DNA of 64,000 nucleotides from Chthonomonadales bacterium. GTDB taxonomy: Bacteria; Armatimonadota; Chthonomonadetes; Chthonomonadales; CAJBBX01. The notes beneath the pieces are model-generated. The model did not search any database. It saw only the letters and a program-made list of their open reading frames with translations, and had not been told where the DNA came from. This document shows, piece after piece, positions 25,901 to 31,980 of this stretch (position 1 is the stretch's first letter; each line of letters begins with the position of its first letter). The translations under genes and the position numbers were made by a program. The stretch is taken from NCBI GenBank assembly GCA_027459625.1, contig DAIDHP010000004.1:124001-188000 (forward strand), written 5' to 3'.

Positions 25901-26241
25901 GGTGGGAAAAGCCATTCGATGCCATATGGAAGATTATAACCAAAGGAGTTGATTAGCGGTAGGTGGATATGGACGAAAAAGAGTGTGCCTATCAATCCGA
26001 AGCCTAATCCGATCAATGTGGCGTATAATGGGGACAACGTGTAATTATCCACGGTGACGCTCTTGTCGGCTTTGTGAAACACGCCAGCCGATTTGACATA
26101 ACCGGATTTTCTTATACGCTGCAGGCATTCGCCCGCTTCCTGTGGATTACGAAAAATACATACGAATACGCTTCGTACATGAATAAAACTTTTGAAATAT
26201 CGGAAGTACCATTGTATTTTTTGCATTATCATACCGTTCAT
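16933..26241 (-). CDS. ndvB: Cyclic beta-1,2-glucan synthase (GT84-glycoamylase-GH94)
   Basis: This is the largest gene here, about 3,100 codons, against about 2,800-2,900 in rhizobia and Brucella. The enzyme builds a beta-1,2-glucan chain on itself, cyclises it and trims it; the product usually sits in the periplasm. Order: N-terminal membrane segments (about 60-130); GT84 glycosyltransferase with LDSDTQLP near residue 800 and a WIRGDWQ region near 950, followed by more membrane helices; glycoamylase domain (about 1530-1740, GERGVIVYSYMAHHQGM); and GH94 phosphorylase with its sugar-binding domains to the C-terminus, including GDGDWNDGMN near 2763. A frame opens upstream at TTG 26328, inside a repeat-like sequence; ATG 26241, preceded by AAGGA, is preferred, but ATG 26271 is possible. 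It is a single-gene unit. Confidence 0.9.
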   Translation of the reverse strand: MNGMIMQKIQWYFRYFKSFIHVRSVFVCIFRNPQEAGECLQRIRKSGYVKSAGVFHKADKSVTVDNYTLSPLYATLIGLGFGLIGTLFFVHIHLPLINSFGYNLPYGIEWLFPPLGASAGWIIFSLIDLGVDNALLKNYEKWTLHSESTIVIQANQDELSRINQIIKESPGGSAGITFLHPNMKEFPPPTQKPFLRDEPLTVDKLHWQAGRLAAAIHSVSSAKSHGQFLLKKLRVSEALLREIRGNLAETAKIEQSLPLAAEWLLDNMYIVQSHIDDIKRNLPRKYYNELPVINQGALSELPRIYAIAFEMVSDTDGRLDRDIITNFIQSYQSYRSEQHNATLTMGELWAIPLMLRMSLVECIHYLAVDVNRRLWEREKADFWSNRLQNAVRNDPDYLLDILAELAHEHPEPSPYFADELASRLFDEENALNPVRTWLERKLNMPLADAIREEQRKQTLEQVSLANSITSLRQLSQLDWRHVFENLCRVDAVLWTDPASVYSKMNFHTRDQYRHVIETISRRTGLTEDEVAMKALELADEGSDDVTRHVGYYLIDKGRIELERHLGYHPPLMESLRRKITSRPGLSYISAITLLTLLTLAFPILKLFSVLGSWVFPALLSLLLIPPASEIAVQLANYLFTHLLPPQPIPRMDFKSGIPAEYKTLVVVPTLLSSPEAIKEEIERLEIRYLANRDQNILFSLFSDYVDAPSMQMPVDEEQLDLAIHGIEELNAKYDEEAFLLFHRDRTWCPSENCWMGWERKRGKLEQLNRFLVGEGGKELDYLLRTGDPERLRNIRFVITLDSDTQLPCDTAKRMIETLAHPLNCPHVNEEKLKLDRGYAIIQPLVSSSLPSATSTFFSSIFTDARGVDPYTHVISDIYQDLSGEGSYHGKGIYDLHAFHAILEGRFPDSHLLSHDLIEGIHARVGYASDIELFDLFPQNYLSYCSRQHRWIRGDWQIADWLKSNPPKGYHPKPPNPISIINKWKILDNLRRSLLPVFMLASFILGWLAFPTLWWVTLFLSCVFFMPFILKLLDMILATASGNPVHIREYLDSLLRTTLNISFTPHQASLSLDAITRVAYRKWVSHKHLMEWQTAAETHRKAKDRNNEFVLRLLWQSAFAVGIALLIAAFAPQTIVFSGIFIVLWLIAPGAVSFLNQPRKLRMQIPITSTEQRHLRLTARQTWRFFDQFVTESTHWLPPDNYQEFMTREIARRTSPTNIGLYLLSCAAAYDFGYETIAATILRCLNTVQTLQELEKFEGHLLNWYDTSTIEPLQPAYISMVDSGNLQASLWTMEHAVLDMMDAPLIDAKALRGLADTHSVLGLAMESARKHEPHCDTLHSELGKLLSHIPESFPGQIKKLRNFLKLSLVTKNDVCDTPGMDASCCEWASMILYHSKQWDELINIYLGWAQMLVPPMQVSLLPLGQEAHEWRRQALSSCPSLRNIATGAVPGLSSFLAIHSRMDTLSLPESLQEWLNRLAQLADEARLEAIKLLETGNNLIQSMHDLATNIRMDYLYDPERRVFHTGYNVTDRRMDNSFYDLLASEARLGSLTAIASGQVPAEHWWALGRPYGLAFGKRPLLSWSGTMFEYLMPLLMMKRFENSLIDQACVTAVQLQVEYSRRRGIPWGISEAAYSALDSHQTYQYRAFGVPGLGLKRGLEEDLVVAPYATALALMTHPSLAYRNLRRMEKLGRLGQRSRYGYFEAIDYTRQTSSQGERGVIVYSYMAHHQGMILLSLDNVLNSNIIQKRFHSDPRVKAVESLLYERIPIHPPVAKDYAREAPPPRLTPIPTVSGMGRLEITNTLAPKTLLLANKEYSLMLTHAGGGYSRWRDIDITRWRADTTRDNYGSFVYLRDMDSGSEWSLSHHPIQSAEKKYAVIFSNEKAEIRCREAGIESNMEVIVSPEDNAEIRRISLYNRSLRKRSIELTSYLELAMTTHNGDISHPAFVKLFVQTEAVPEYSALMAWRRRRSPEDMQVWAGHLCAMSETSDRAFEFETDRLGFIGRNGTLRSPKSIKEPLSCSTGAVLDPVFSIRRQVNLDGGQKIQLTFVTLAAESRPELLHLIEKYADPNNITRAFDIAWTNGQIELRHLRIQQEDANQYQQLAGHILYPQMQFRTSSERLRKNEKGQSALWAYGISGDLPIAAVLIEDSSDIDLVTQALQAHSYWRLRGLKVDLLILNQETAVYSQPLHDHLRRLIQAHSQYTGIDQPGGVFLRAADQIPVEDLDLMLCVARVVMVASRGPLAQQLAGVLAPHQVADQFKPSGLVKDEPSKLLPFLELLYFNGYGGFTQDGWEYAIYLGPDTNTPAPWTNIIANPRFGTAITESGAAFTWYENSQSNRITPWSNDPVESPGGEAFYIRDEDIGSSWSPTPYPIREKDAYRCRHGIGYTRFEHNSHAIEQNLLTYVPVDDQGGMPVKVHTLTLRNESSQRRKLRITFYCEWTLGVNRENTQPHIVTTWDSDLQALTAVNHYHMDYGPCVAFIFCNHRVTSYTGDRTEFIGRNGSMSTPLAMTRTMLSRRVGPALDPCGAIQTYVEIEPKQSVSIDFLLGEAESQEEMRSIIRRFRADGVCESMFKASQEWWKRTLNGVQVETPTKSIDLMLNRWLPYQNLACRMWARSAFYQSGGAYGFRDQLQDSMALAYAKPNLTREHILRSAARQFTEGDVQHWWHEPAGLGVRTRISDDLLWLPWVVHHYVQVTGDYQILSEEVPFIKADPLGADEHDRMSIPTVLPERFSLLEHCMRAINRSLQALGEYGIPLMGDGDWNDGMNRIGAEGKGESVWLAWFLIRILNDFSNLPGLDENESNRLRMKAQEITRNVEAAAWDGEWYRRAWYDDGTPVGSIHSDEDQIDSLPQSWAVISGAADAQRAKQSIESAKRLLMDKDAGIIKLFTPPFDKTTKDPGYIKGYPPGIRENGGQYTHGSLWLPLAFALIGDGDTAVEMLEMMNPIERARTIDNALTYAVEPYVTAGDVYALPGKVGRGGWSWYSGSAGWMYRIWIEHILGFKKRGEILEIDPVISSKWRRFTLTYAYKSASYVITVENPEGVRRGVIRVEMDGRLLTEGRISLQDDGGRHQVRVVLGSGGKSDGLRRVTPDIHMAAKET

Positions 26242-26585
26242 AATTCCTTGGGATAATCGCACCATTTGCATTTCAATGCCGAATTCTTCGTAAGTCGGAA
26301 TTCCGCATCGACTGAATGAAACTTGCAATTAACCGCATCTGCGCACGTTATGCGAACCGTAACGCTTCTCGATGCCTTTGTCGTTGGCGCATGAGCCTTG
26401 CATTTCATGGAGGAACGGATTATGCAATCAATGCTACATATAGGTGGTGCAAATAAGCAACACTGCGTGTGATTTGATTTAGTTCAGAGGATAAGTTGTC
26501 CGTGCCATCCTGATCCTGTTACATTTTCAGTTATGAGATAGACAGCGTGCAAGAGAGCATAGGATTGAACACATGTCACTCTACT

Positions 26586-26672
26586 TTGGTAATTGCAAAA
26601 ACACATTGCGGGAATATCCGCAGACATGCGCTGCGAGAACCGAGGGGCATGTTCCGTGCTTGCAATTACCTT
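26586..26672. repeat. Palindromic intergenic element, copy 2
   Basis: GGTAATTGCAA (26588-26598) and TTGCAATTACC (26660-26670) are perfect 11-bp inverted ends. Inside, GCGG/CCGC closes a GAATAT loop, placed like the internal hairpin of copy 1. Confidence 0.7.
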
Positions 26673-26880
26673 TTGTAATAGCAAAAACATATACGTCCAC
26701 ACTCTTTTTTACAATCCGCCTCCTCATGGGAGATGATGATTTCCTGAATGCCTCCATATATTAATACGGATGAATCCGAATTGTTTCATCATTCGGTTAT
26801 AGGGGTGTGTGAGTCGGCAGAGGATTGCGGCTAAGAATTTGAGGAGCCGGGGAGATTTTTTTTTCGTAAGGCAATTGACA

Positions 26881-26934
26881 ATCCCCTGCAATTGTGTTAA
26901 TCTTTTTCACACATATGATGGAATTGCAGGGGAT
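26881..26934 (-). terminator. Perfect 13-bp inverted repeat, possible terminator
   Basis: ATCCCCTGCAATT (26881-26893) and AATTGCAGGGGAT (26922-26934) are exact reverse complements, with a small GTG/CAC stem in the loop. It follows the stop of the leftward DnaA-N-like gene by about 30 bases. On that strand an AT-rich tract with nine A lies further downstream rather than a T-run at the stem base, so classic termination is unproven. Confidence 0.45.
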
Positions 26935-26964
26935 GTAAAAGGTGAGTATAGAGCTGAGTAAGCG

Positions 26965-27606
26965 TTAAGAGTCGCTTTGCTTTTGCCACGCCCTTAATCG
27001 CTCCAACTCCAAGGCGATGGATGGCGCCGGTATTTCCGTCAGCGCAGCGATTTTTTCCAGAACGCGCGCAAGCTGTCTTTCCGAGGTCTCGCTTGGGTTG
27101 TCGCCGTACAGTTCGTCCATCACATCGCTCAGAGCGTAAAGAATATCCGTGAGATATCGCGCTCGCATTTGCGGAAGCTGTCTCATGGACATGGCGTTAT
27201 AGGAGCGGGAGACATACTCGAATATTCCATCCCAGGAATGAGCGGTATCCGATTTTATATCGCTCCTTTTATAGGTGGTGTTTTGCATGGTGGCGACGCG
27301 CATCTCTCGCTCCATGGCTCTTTTCCAGTCATCCAGGGTGGTGCCTTCGATCACGCGAAACTTCATAGTTTTCCCGAATGTGCGCGCGAGAGACGTTTCT
27401 ATGGTATTTTTATAATCGGTGTTTGTGAGTTGGGCGGGATTATTCAAATTTTCGCTGTTAATGCCGATAATAAGAGTATCCTCTTCCATTGTGATGGGAA
27501 CGGTCTGTTCCAATGTTTCCCACAGGGAGATATTGTTCGTTTTATCTTTGACGAGATCTACCGTCCGATTCCAAAGATCCGATAGAGAGTTGTTTTGCAT
27601 TGCCAT
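26965..27606 (-). CDS. Stand-alone DnaA N-terminal-domain-like protein
   Basis: The 213-residue protein's first 90 residues resemble domain I of the replication initiator DnaA: LWNRTVDLVKDK, then the PITMEEDTLIIGINSE strand region, then IETSLARTFGK and MKFRVIEG. The AAA+ ATPase and DNA-binding domains of DnaA are absent. The C-terminal half is helical (RQLPQMRARYLTDILYALSDVMDELYG) and charged. DnaA domain I mediates self-assembly and helicase loading, so this could be a DnaA partner or regulator; that is inference. AAGGAG lies nine bases before the ATG, and a strong sigma-70-type promoter precedes it. No nearby replication genes were seen. Confidence 0.65.
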   Translation of the reverse strand: MAMQNNSLSDLWNRTVDLVKDKTNNISLWETLEQTVPITMEEDTLIIGINSENLNNPAQLTNTDYKNTIETSLARTFGKTMKFRVIEGTTLDDWKRAMEREMRVATMQNTTYKRSDIKSDTAHSWDGIFEYVSRSYNAMSMRQLPQMRARYLTDILYALSDVMDELYGDNPSETSERQLARVLEKIAALTEIPAPSIALELERLRAWQKQSDS

Positions 27607-27655
27607 GGAATGAGACTCCTTTTTGGGATGAGAGGATGGATAACTACTAATGAGG

Positions 27656-27684
27656 ATTATACTGTCCTTGATAAATCAAGTCAA
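27656..27684 (-). promoter_or_regulatory. Sigma-70-type promoter of the DnaA-N-like gene
   Basis: On the minus strand TTGACT (27684-27679) and TATAAT (27661-27656) are separated by 17 bases. The expected start gives a leader of about 40 bases before the ATG at 27606. Confidence 0.7.
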
Positions 27685-27733
27685 GGGATACGCAGTTTCG
27701 GGTTCATTAACCCCATGCAGGGAGGATTATTGA

Positions 27734-29050
27734 ATGAGACGACTGAATCTGTCTGGAATCTTTACAGCGGTTCTTTGCTTCATCGTATTGGGAGTCGTTC
27801 GGGCGCAACAGGTTGCGCCCACCAATCCCGTCGCTCCGGTGAATCTCAATCAGGACAATACGCCGATTTCATTGGTTTCCGGAGAAGAGAATTTCGACCC
27901 CAATCAGCCTATCAAAGGTAACTTCCAACTTTCCGTAAACGTCACCTCGGACGCAGGCGTGGAACAGGACCTATCCGGTGTGTTTCTAACGGATCCTTCA
28001 GGCAGCATCCAGATGAAACTTATCGGAATGGTGCCTTTAAAGGGTTTAACACCCACCATGGCTGCCGATAAGATCGCCGCGCTTTTGAAGCCATACATCA
28101 AAAACCCCCAAGTGAATGTGGCGATCGTTTCCGTGCCTCATTCCGTGGTGTTTTTTAGCGGGGCGGTTCTTAGAGCGGGTTCCGCTCCGGTGGGGGAACA
28201 CACCTCTCTGGCGGAACTGCTTACCGTGGTGGGATTTTCGGACAATGCGGATCTCAGCCATGTGCGAATCATTCGTTTGGACCCCCAGGGAAATCGGGTT
28301 ACCACCACTTACAACCTGTTAAAATGGCTGAAACCCGAACCGGGGCAGACACCCGACGATTCACAAAATCCAATCCTTCAGGATAAGGACTTCATCTACG
28401 TTCCGATGGAAGCCCTGCCAGGCACAGGCATCGTCACGGTGGAGGGGGATGTCCTCAAACCCGGAGTGGTTCCTCTTCGCGCCGGCGTTCCAATGACCCT
28501 GCGTGAGGTGCTCTCCATGGCAGGCGGTTTGGACCCCACCGCCGCCAGGAGAATGGTTAGCATCCGACGCTACGGTGTGAGCAAGGAGATGGTGGTGGAT
28601 TACGACAAGGCCGAGGCGAACAACGCCTTGGATAATGTCACGATGGATCCTGACGATGTGGTGTACGTTCAGAAACTGGGCGAGAACCAGTTCGTGAACC
28701 TCAACGGCGCTTTCATCAAACCTGGCAAACTACCGTATAACCACAAGGAGACCTTGACGGAAGCGATCTCGGAGGCGGGCGGATTGACGCCATTGGCAAA
28801 GGAGAAGGATGGAAGGATATTCCGCCACGTGGATGGCAATGATCCAACCAAGACGCAGATTATCGCTTTCAACTACTCCAACATACGCAACAACAAACAA
28901 CCGGATATCATGCTCGAACCGGGCGATACGGTGGAAATTCCAACCGGCATGGGACCGAAACCCGCCATGACGCCGTTGGAGTTGACAAGCTCCTTGCTTA
29001 GCATCGCGCTTATCATCGACAGATTGTTCAGCAGGAATCCGTATTATTGA
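27734..29050 (+). CDS. Polysaccharide export outer-membrane protein (Wza-like, SLBB)
   Basis: The 438-residue exported protein has a signal peptide ending LGVVRAQ. The polysaccharide-export domain (about residues 50-125, with KLIGMVPLKGLT and KNPQVNVAIVS) is followed by three SLBB-type modules (FFSGAVLRAG, VTVEGDVLKPGVV, VNLNGAFIKPGKL) and a C-terminal hydrophobic helix (LTSSLLSIALIIDRLF). In Wza the C-terminal helix forms the outer-membrane channel. Family members export capsule or exopolysaccharide with an inner-membrane kinase and polymerase, none of which lie nearby. GGGAGG precedes the ATG. A strong terminator follows, so it is a single-gene unit. Confidence 0.85.
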   Translation: MRRLNLSGIFTAVLCFIVLGVVRAQQVAPTNPVAPVNLNQDNTPISLVSGEENFDPNQPIKGNFQLSVNVTSDAGVEQDLSGVFLTDPSGSIQMKLIGMVPLKGLTPTMAADKIAALLKPYIKNPQVNVAIVSVPHSVVFFSGAVLRAGSAPVGEHTSLAELLTVVGFSDNADLSHVRIIRLDPQGNRVTTTYNLLKWLKPEPGQTPDDSQNPILQDKDFIYVPMEALPGTGIVTVEGDVLKPGVVPLRAGVPMTLREVLSMAGGLDPTAARRMVSIRRYGVSKEMVVDYDKAEANNALDNVTMDPDDVVYVQKLGENQFVNLNGAFIKPGKLPYNHKETLTEAISEAGGLTPLAKEKDGRIFRHVDGNDPTKTQIIAFNYSNIRNNKQPDIMLEPGDTVEIPTGMGPKPAMTPLELTSSLLSIALIIDRLFSRNPYY

Positions 29051-29073
29051 TATTCCTGATGTTCGCCTCGTTG

Positions 29074-29105
29074 AGAGCCGCCCGCATCGGGCGGCTCTTT
29101 TTCTT
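29074..29105 (+). terminator. Rho-independent terminator
   Basis: The GC-rich stem GAGCCGCCC/GGGCGGCTC has a short loop and a T-rich tail (CTTTTTC). It ends the export-protein transcript. Confidence 0.88.
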
Positions 29106-29234
29106 CTCCCTCCTGGCAGTCCTCTCTTATATCTTTTATCCCAATTTCCGCCGAAACAGGGTGTTTATCGGGTACGATATAAATTGGTGAATTTTCGATT
29201 CCCATCGTACAACAAACAAGGAGGACTCACCTTC

Positions 29235-31907
29235 ATGAGTAGCACGAAACGCGTTTGGCTCTTCCAAGAGGGCGACGCGAAGATGAAAGATTTATTGGGC
29301 GGTAAAGGCGCCAACCTTGCTGAAATGACTAACCTCGGATTGCCGGTGCCTCCGGGTTTTACTATCACGACCGCAGTCTGCAACGAGTACTACGCCAACG
29401 ATAAAAAACTGCCGCAGGGTTTGATGGATGATATTAAAAAAGCTCTGAAACATGTTGAAGAGAATATGGGCAAAAAACTGGGGGATCCCAACAACCCGCT
29501 TCTCGTATCCGTTCGTTCCGGCGCGAAATTCTCCATGCCGGGAATGATGGACACAATCCTCAACCTTGGTTTGAATGAGAAATCCGTTCAGGGGCTGATC
29601 AAACAGACCGGGAATGAAAGATTTGCATATGACGCGAATCGACGTTTCATTATGATGTTCGCGAACATCGTCATGGAAGTGGAACGCCGCAAGTTCGAGG
29701 CAATCTTCGACGAGTACAAAGCCAAACTCGGCGTCAAGCAGGACACCGAGGTTGACGCAAACACTCTCAAATCCGTTTGCACCGAATTTCTCGCTCTTTA
29801 CTTGAAAGAGACCGGATCCGGTTTCCCGAGCGATCCCATGGTTCAGCTGCAAATGGCGATTGAAGCCGTATTCCGCTCTTGGATGAACGATCGCGCCATC
29901 GTTTATCGCAACCGCGAGAAAATAGCGCACGATCTTGGAACCGCCGTCAACGTTCAATCCATGGTCTTTGGCAACATGGGGGATGACTCCGGTACCGGTG
30001 TCGCATTCACTCGTGACATGGCTACGGGTGAAAACGTGATGTATGGCGAATATCTGATGAACGCTCAAGGAGAGGATGTGGTTGCCGGTATTCGAACCCC
30101 CATGCCCATCTCCTCTTTGAAGGAGCAGAACCCTGCCATCTACAAGCAGTTCGATGAGATCGCCAAAAAACTGGAGCAGCATTACACCGATGCGATGGAC
30201 CTGGAGTTCACCATCGAGAAGAATCGTCTCTTTATCCTTCAGTGCCGCGTTGGAAAGCGCACCGCCGGGGCTGCAGTGAAAATTGCCGTGGATATGGCTA
30301 ACGAGGGCTTGATCTCCAAGGACGAAGCGATACATCGCGTCAAACCATCCGACCTGGACCAACTGCTTCACCCGCATATAGATCCCAAGGCGAATCTCGA
30401 CGTGCTCACAAAGGGATTGCCCGCATCCCCGGGAGCGGCGTTCGGGATGATCGTGTTTGAATCCACCGATGCGGCGATCAAAGGTCTGACCAATCCCGTG
30501 GTTCTCGTGCGACCCGAGACCAACCCCGATGATATCAGAGGTATGGTCGCCTCCAAGGGCGTACTGACGGCTCGCGGAGGTATGACATCCCATGCCGCAG
30601 TTGTGGCGAGAGGTTTCGGCTTGCCGTGCGTCGCCGGTTGCGAAAGCCTGGTGATTGATGAATCCGCCAAGACGATGACGGTGGGCGATGTCGTTCTTAC
30701 AGAGGGGGATTACATCTCCATCGATGGTTCCACCGGACGAGTGATCCTTGGAAAGGCTCCGTTAATCGACGCGGAGATCACGGCTGAATTCAAGACTCTT
30801 CTGGAATGGGCGGACTCCGTGCGCAAACTTGGAGTTCGAGCCAATGCTGACAATCCCAAGGACGCCAAAAACGCATTCGAATTCGGCGCCGAGGGCATTG
30901 GGCTTTGCCGAACCGAGCATATGTTCTTCGAGAAGGATCGTCTACCGATCGTTCAGGATATGATTCTCGGCGAAACAGAGGCGGATCGACGTGTGGCGTT
31001 GAACAAACTTCTGCCCGTGCAGCAAGGGGACTTCGAGGGAATCTTCGAGGCGATGCAGGGCAAGCCGGTCACCATTCGTTTGATTGACCCGCCATTGCAT
31101 GAATTCCTGCCGAAATATGAGGATGTTCTCGCACGCATCGTGGATCTCAAAGCTCGAGGAGTGGCTCCGGGATGTCCGGCTTACGAACTGCTGGAAAAAC
31201 AAGAGACGCTGCTGGAAGCCATTGAAAGTATGCGCGAGCAGAACCCGATGCTCGGTTTACGCGGCTGCCGCCTCTCCATCATTTTTCCCGAGATCGTGGA
31301 GATGCAGGTGAGAGCCATCTTCCAGGCGGCGGTTAAAGTCTCCAAATCCGGCATGGAAGTCCATCCGGAGATCATGATTCCGCTGGTTTCTCATGTCAAC
31401 GAGCTTAAGTTCCTGAGGGATAAGCTGGAAGGAGTCGCAAAGCAGGTGTTGGCGGAGCAGGGAGTGACGATGGACTACAAGTTCGGAACCATGATCGAAA
31501 TCCCGCGCGCCGCGCTCACTTCCGACGAGATCGCCGAATACGCCGAGTTCTTCAGCTTCGGAACCAACGATCTCACTCAAACCACCTTTGGCTTCTCCCG
31601 AGACGACGCCGAGGGTAAGTTCCTGCAGAAGTATATCTCCATGAAGCTCCTGTCCGTAAACCCATTCGAGTCTTTGGATGAGAAGGGCGTGGGCAAGCTG
31701 ATGAAGATCGCCGTTTCGCAGGCGAAGGAGGTCCGCCCCGAAATCAAACTCGGTATCTGCGGCGAGCATGGCGGCGATCCCGCATCCATCACTCTGTGCC
31801 ACAAGATCGGTTTGAACTACGTGTCCTGTTCGCCGTTCCGCGTGCCGATCGCGCGATTGGCCGCTGCTCAAGCGAGCATCGAAAGCGTGGGGGAGAAGGA
31901 TAAGTAA
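29235..31907 (+). CDS. ppdK: Pyruvate, phosphate dikinase
   Basis: The 890-residue cytoplasmic enzyme interconverts pyruvate + ATP + phosphate with phosphoenolpyruvate + AMP + pyrophosphate, linking glycolysis and gluconeogenesis. The N-terminal nucleotide-binding domain begins with LLGGKGANLAEM. The swivelling phosphohistidine domain holds GGMTSHAAVVAR, with the catalytic histidine near residue 453. The C-terminal TIM barrel has FGTNDLTQTTFG and GICGEHGGDP with the catalytic cysteine near 841. Length is normal. The frame is open from 29184, but AAGGAGGA just upstream of ATG 29235 and the homologous opening KRVWLFQEG fix the start. It is a single-gene unit between two strong terminators. Confidence 0.96.
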   Translation: MSSTKRVWLFQEGDAKMKDLLGGKGANLAEMTNLGLPVPPGFTITTAVCNEYYANDKKLPQGLMDDIKKALKHVEENMGKKLGDPNNPLLVSVRSGAKFSMPGMMDTILNLGLNEKSVQGLIKQTGNERFAYDANRRFIMMFANIVMEVERRKFEAIFDEYKAKLGVKQDTEVDANTLKSVCTEFLALYLKETGSGFPSDPMVQLQMAIEAVFRSWMNDRAIVYRNREKIAHDLGTAVNVQSMVFGNMGDDSGTGVAFTRDMATGENVMYGEYLMNAQGEDVVAGIRTPMPISSLKEQNPAIYKQFDEIAKKLEQHYTDAMDLEFTIEKNRLFILQCRVGKRTAGAAVKIAVDMANEGLISKDEAIHRVKPSDLDQLLHPHIDPKANLDVLTKGLPASPGAAFGMIVFESTDAAIKGLTNPVVLVRPETNPDDIRGMVASKGVLTARGGMTSHAAVVARGFGLPCVAGCESLVIDESAKTMTVGDVVLTEGDYISIDGSTGRVILGKAPLIDAEITAEFKTLLEWADSVRKLGVRANADNPKDAKNAFEFGAEGIGLCRTEHMFFEKDRLPIVQDMILGETEADRRVALNKLLPVQQGDFEGIFEAMQGKPVTIRLIDPPLHEFLPKYEDVLARIVDLKARGVAPGCPAYELLEKQETLLEAIESMREQNPMLGLRGCRLSIIFPEIVEMQVRAIFQAAVKVSKSGMEVHPEIMIPLVSHVNELKFLRDKLEGVAKQVLAEQGVTMDYKFGTMIEIPRAALTSDEIAEYAEFFSFGTNDLTQTTFGFSRDDAEGKFLQKYISMKLLSVNPFESLDEKGVGKLMKIAVSQAKEVRPEIKLGICGEHGGDPASITLCHKIGLNYVSCSPFRVPIARLAAAQASIESVGEKDK

Positions 31908-31925
31908 TTTCCTGATCCGCACTGC

Positions 31926-31963
31926 AAACCCCCGCTCGAATCTCCAAGTTCGAGCGGGGGTTT
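31926..31963. terminator. Bidirectional terminator between convergent genes
   Basis: AAACCCCCGCTCGAA pairs with TTCGAGCGGGGGTTT around a seven-base loop. The flanking A and T runs let it serve both ppdK on the plus strand and the leftward glycosidase gene. Confidence 0.9.
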
Positions 31964-31980
31964 ATTACTATGGGATATGT

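Larger units (their letters stand above)
26242..26964. other. Intergenic region with repeats, no gene
   Basis: The region lies between two leftward genes. It holds one palindromic element (26586-26672), a possible decayed end of the same family (TTGCAATTAACC at 26322-26333) and a perfect 13-bp inverted repeat (26881-26934). No coding frame, tRNA or clear promoter for the glucan synthase was recognised. Confidence 0.5.

Noticed and set aside
26242-26964. A tRNA or small structured RNA in the long gap
   Set aside because: No cloverleaf with a conserved T-loop could be drawn; the structure present is explained by the repeats.
29292-30593. A 433-codon open frame antisense to ppdK
   Set aside because: It is opposite conserved catalytic regions of ppdK. 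Its composition is rich in histidine and valine, as expected for a shadow frame.
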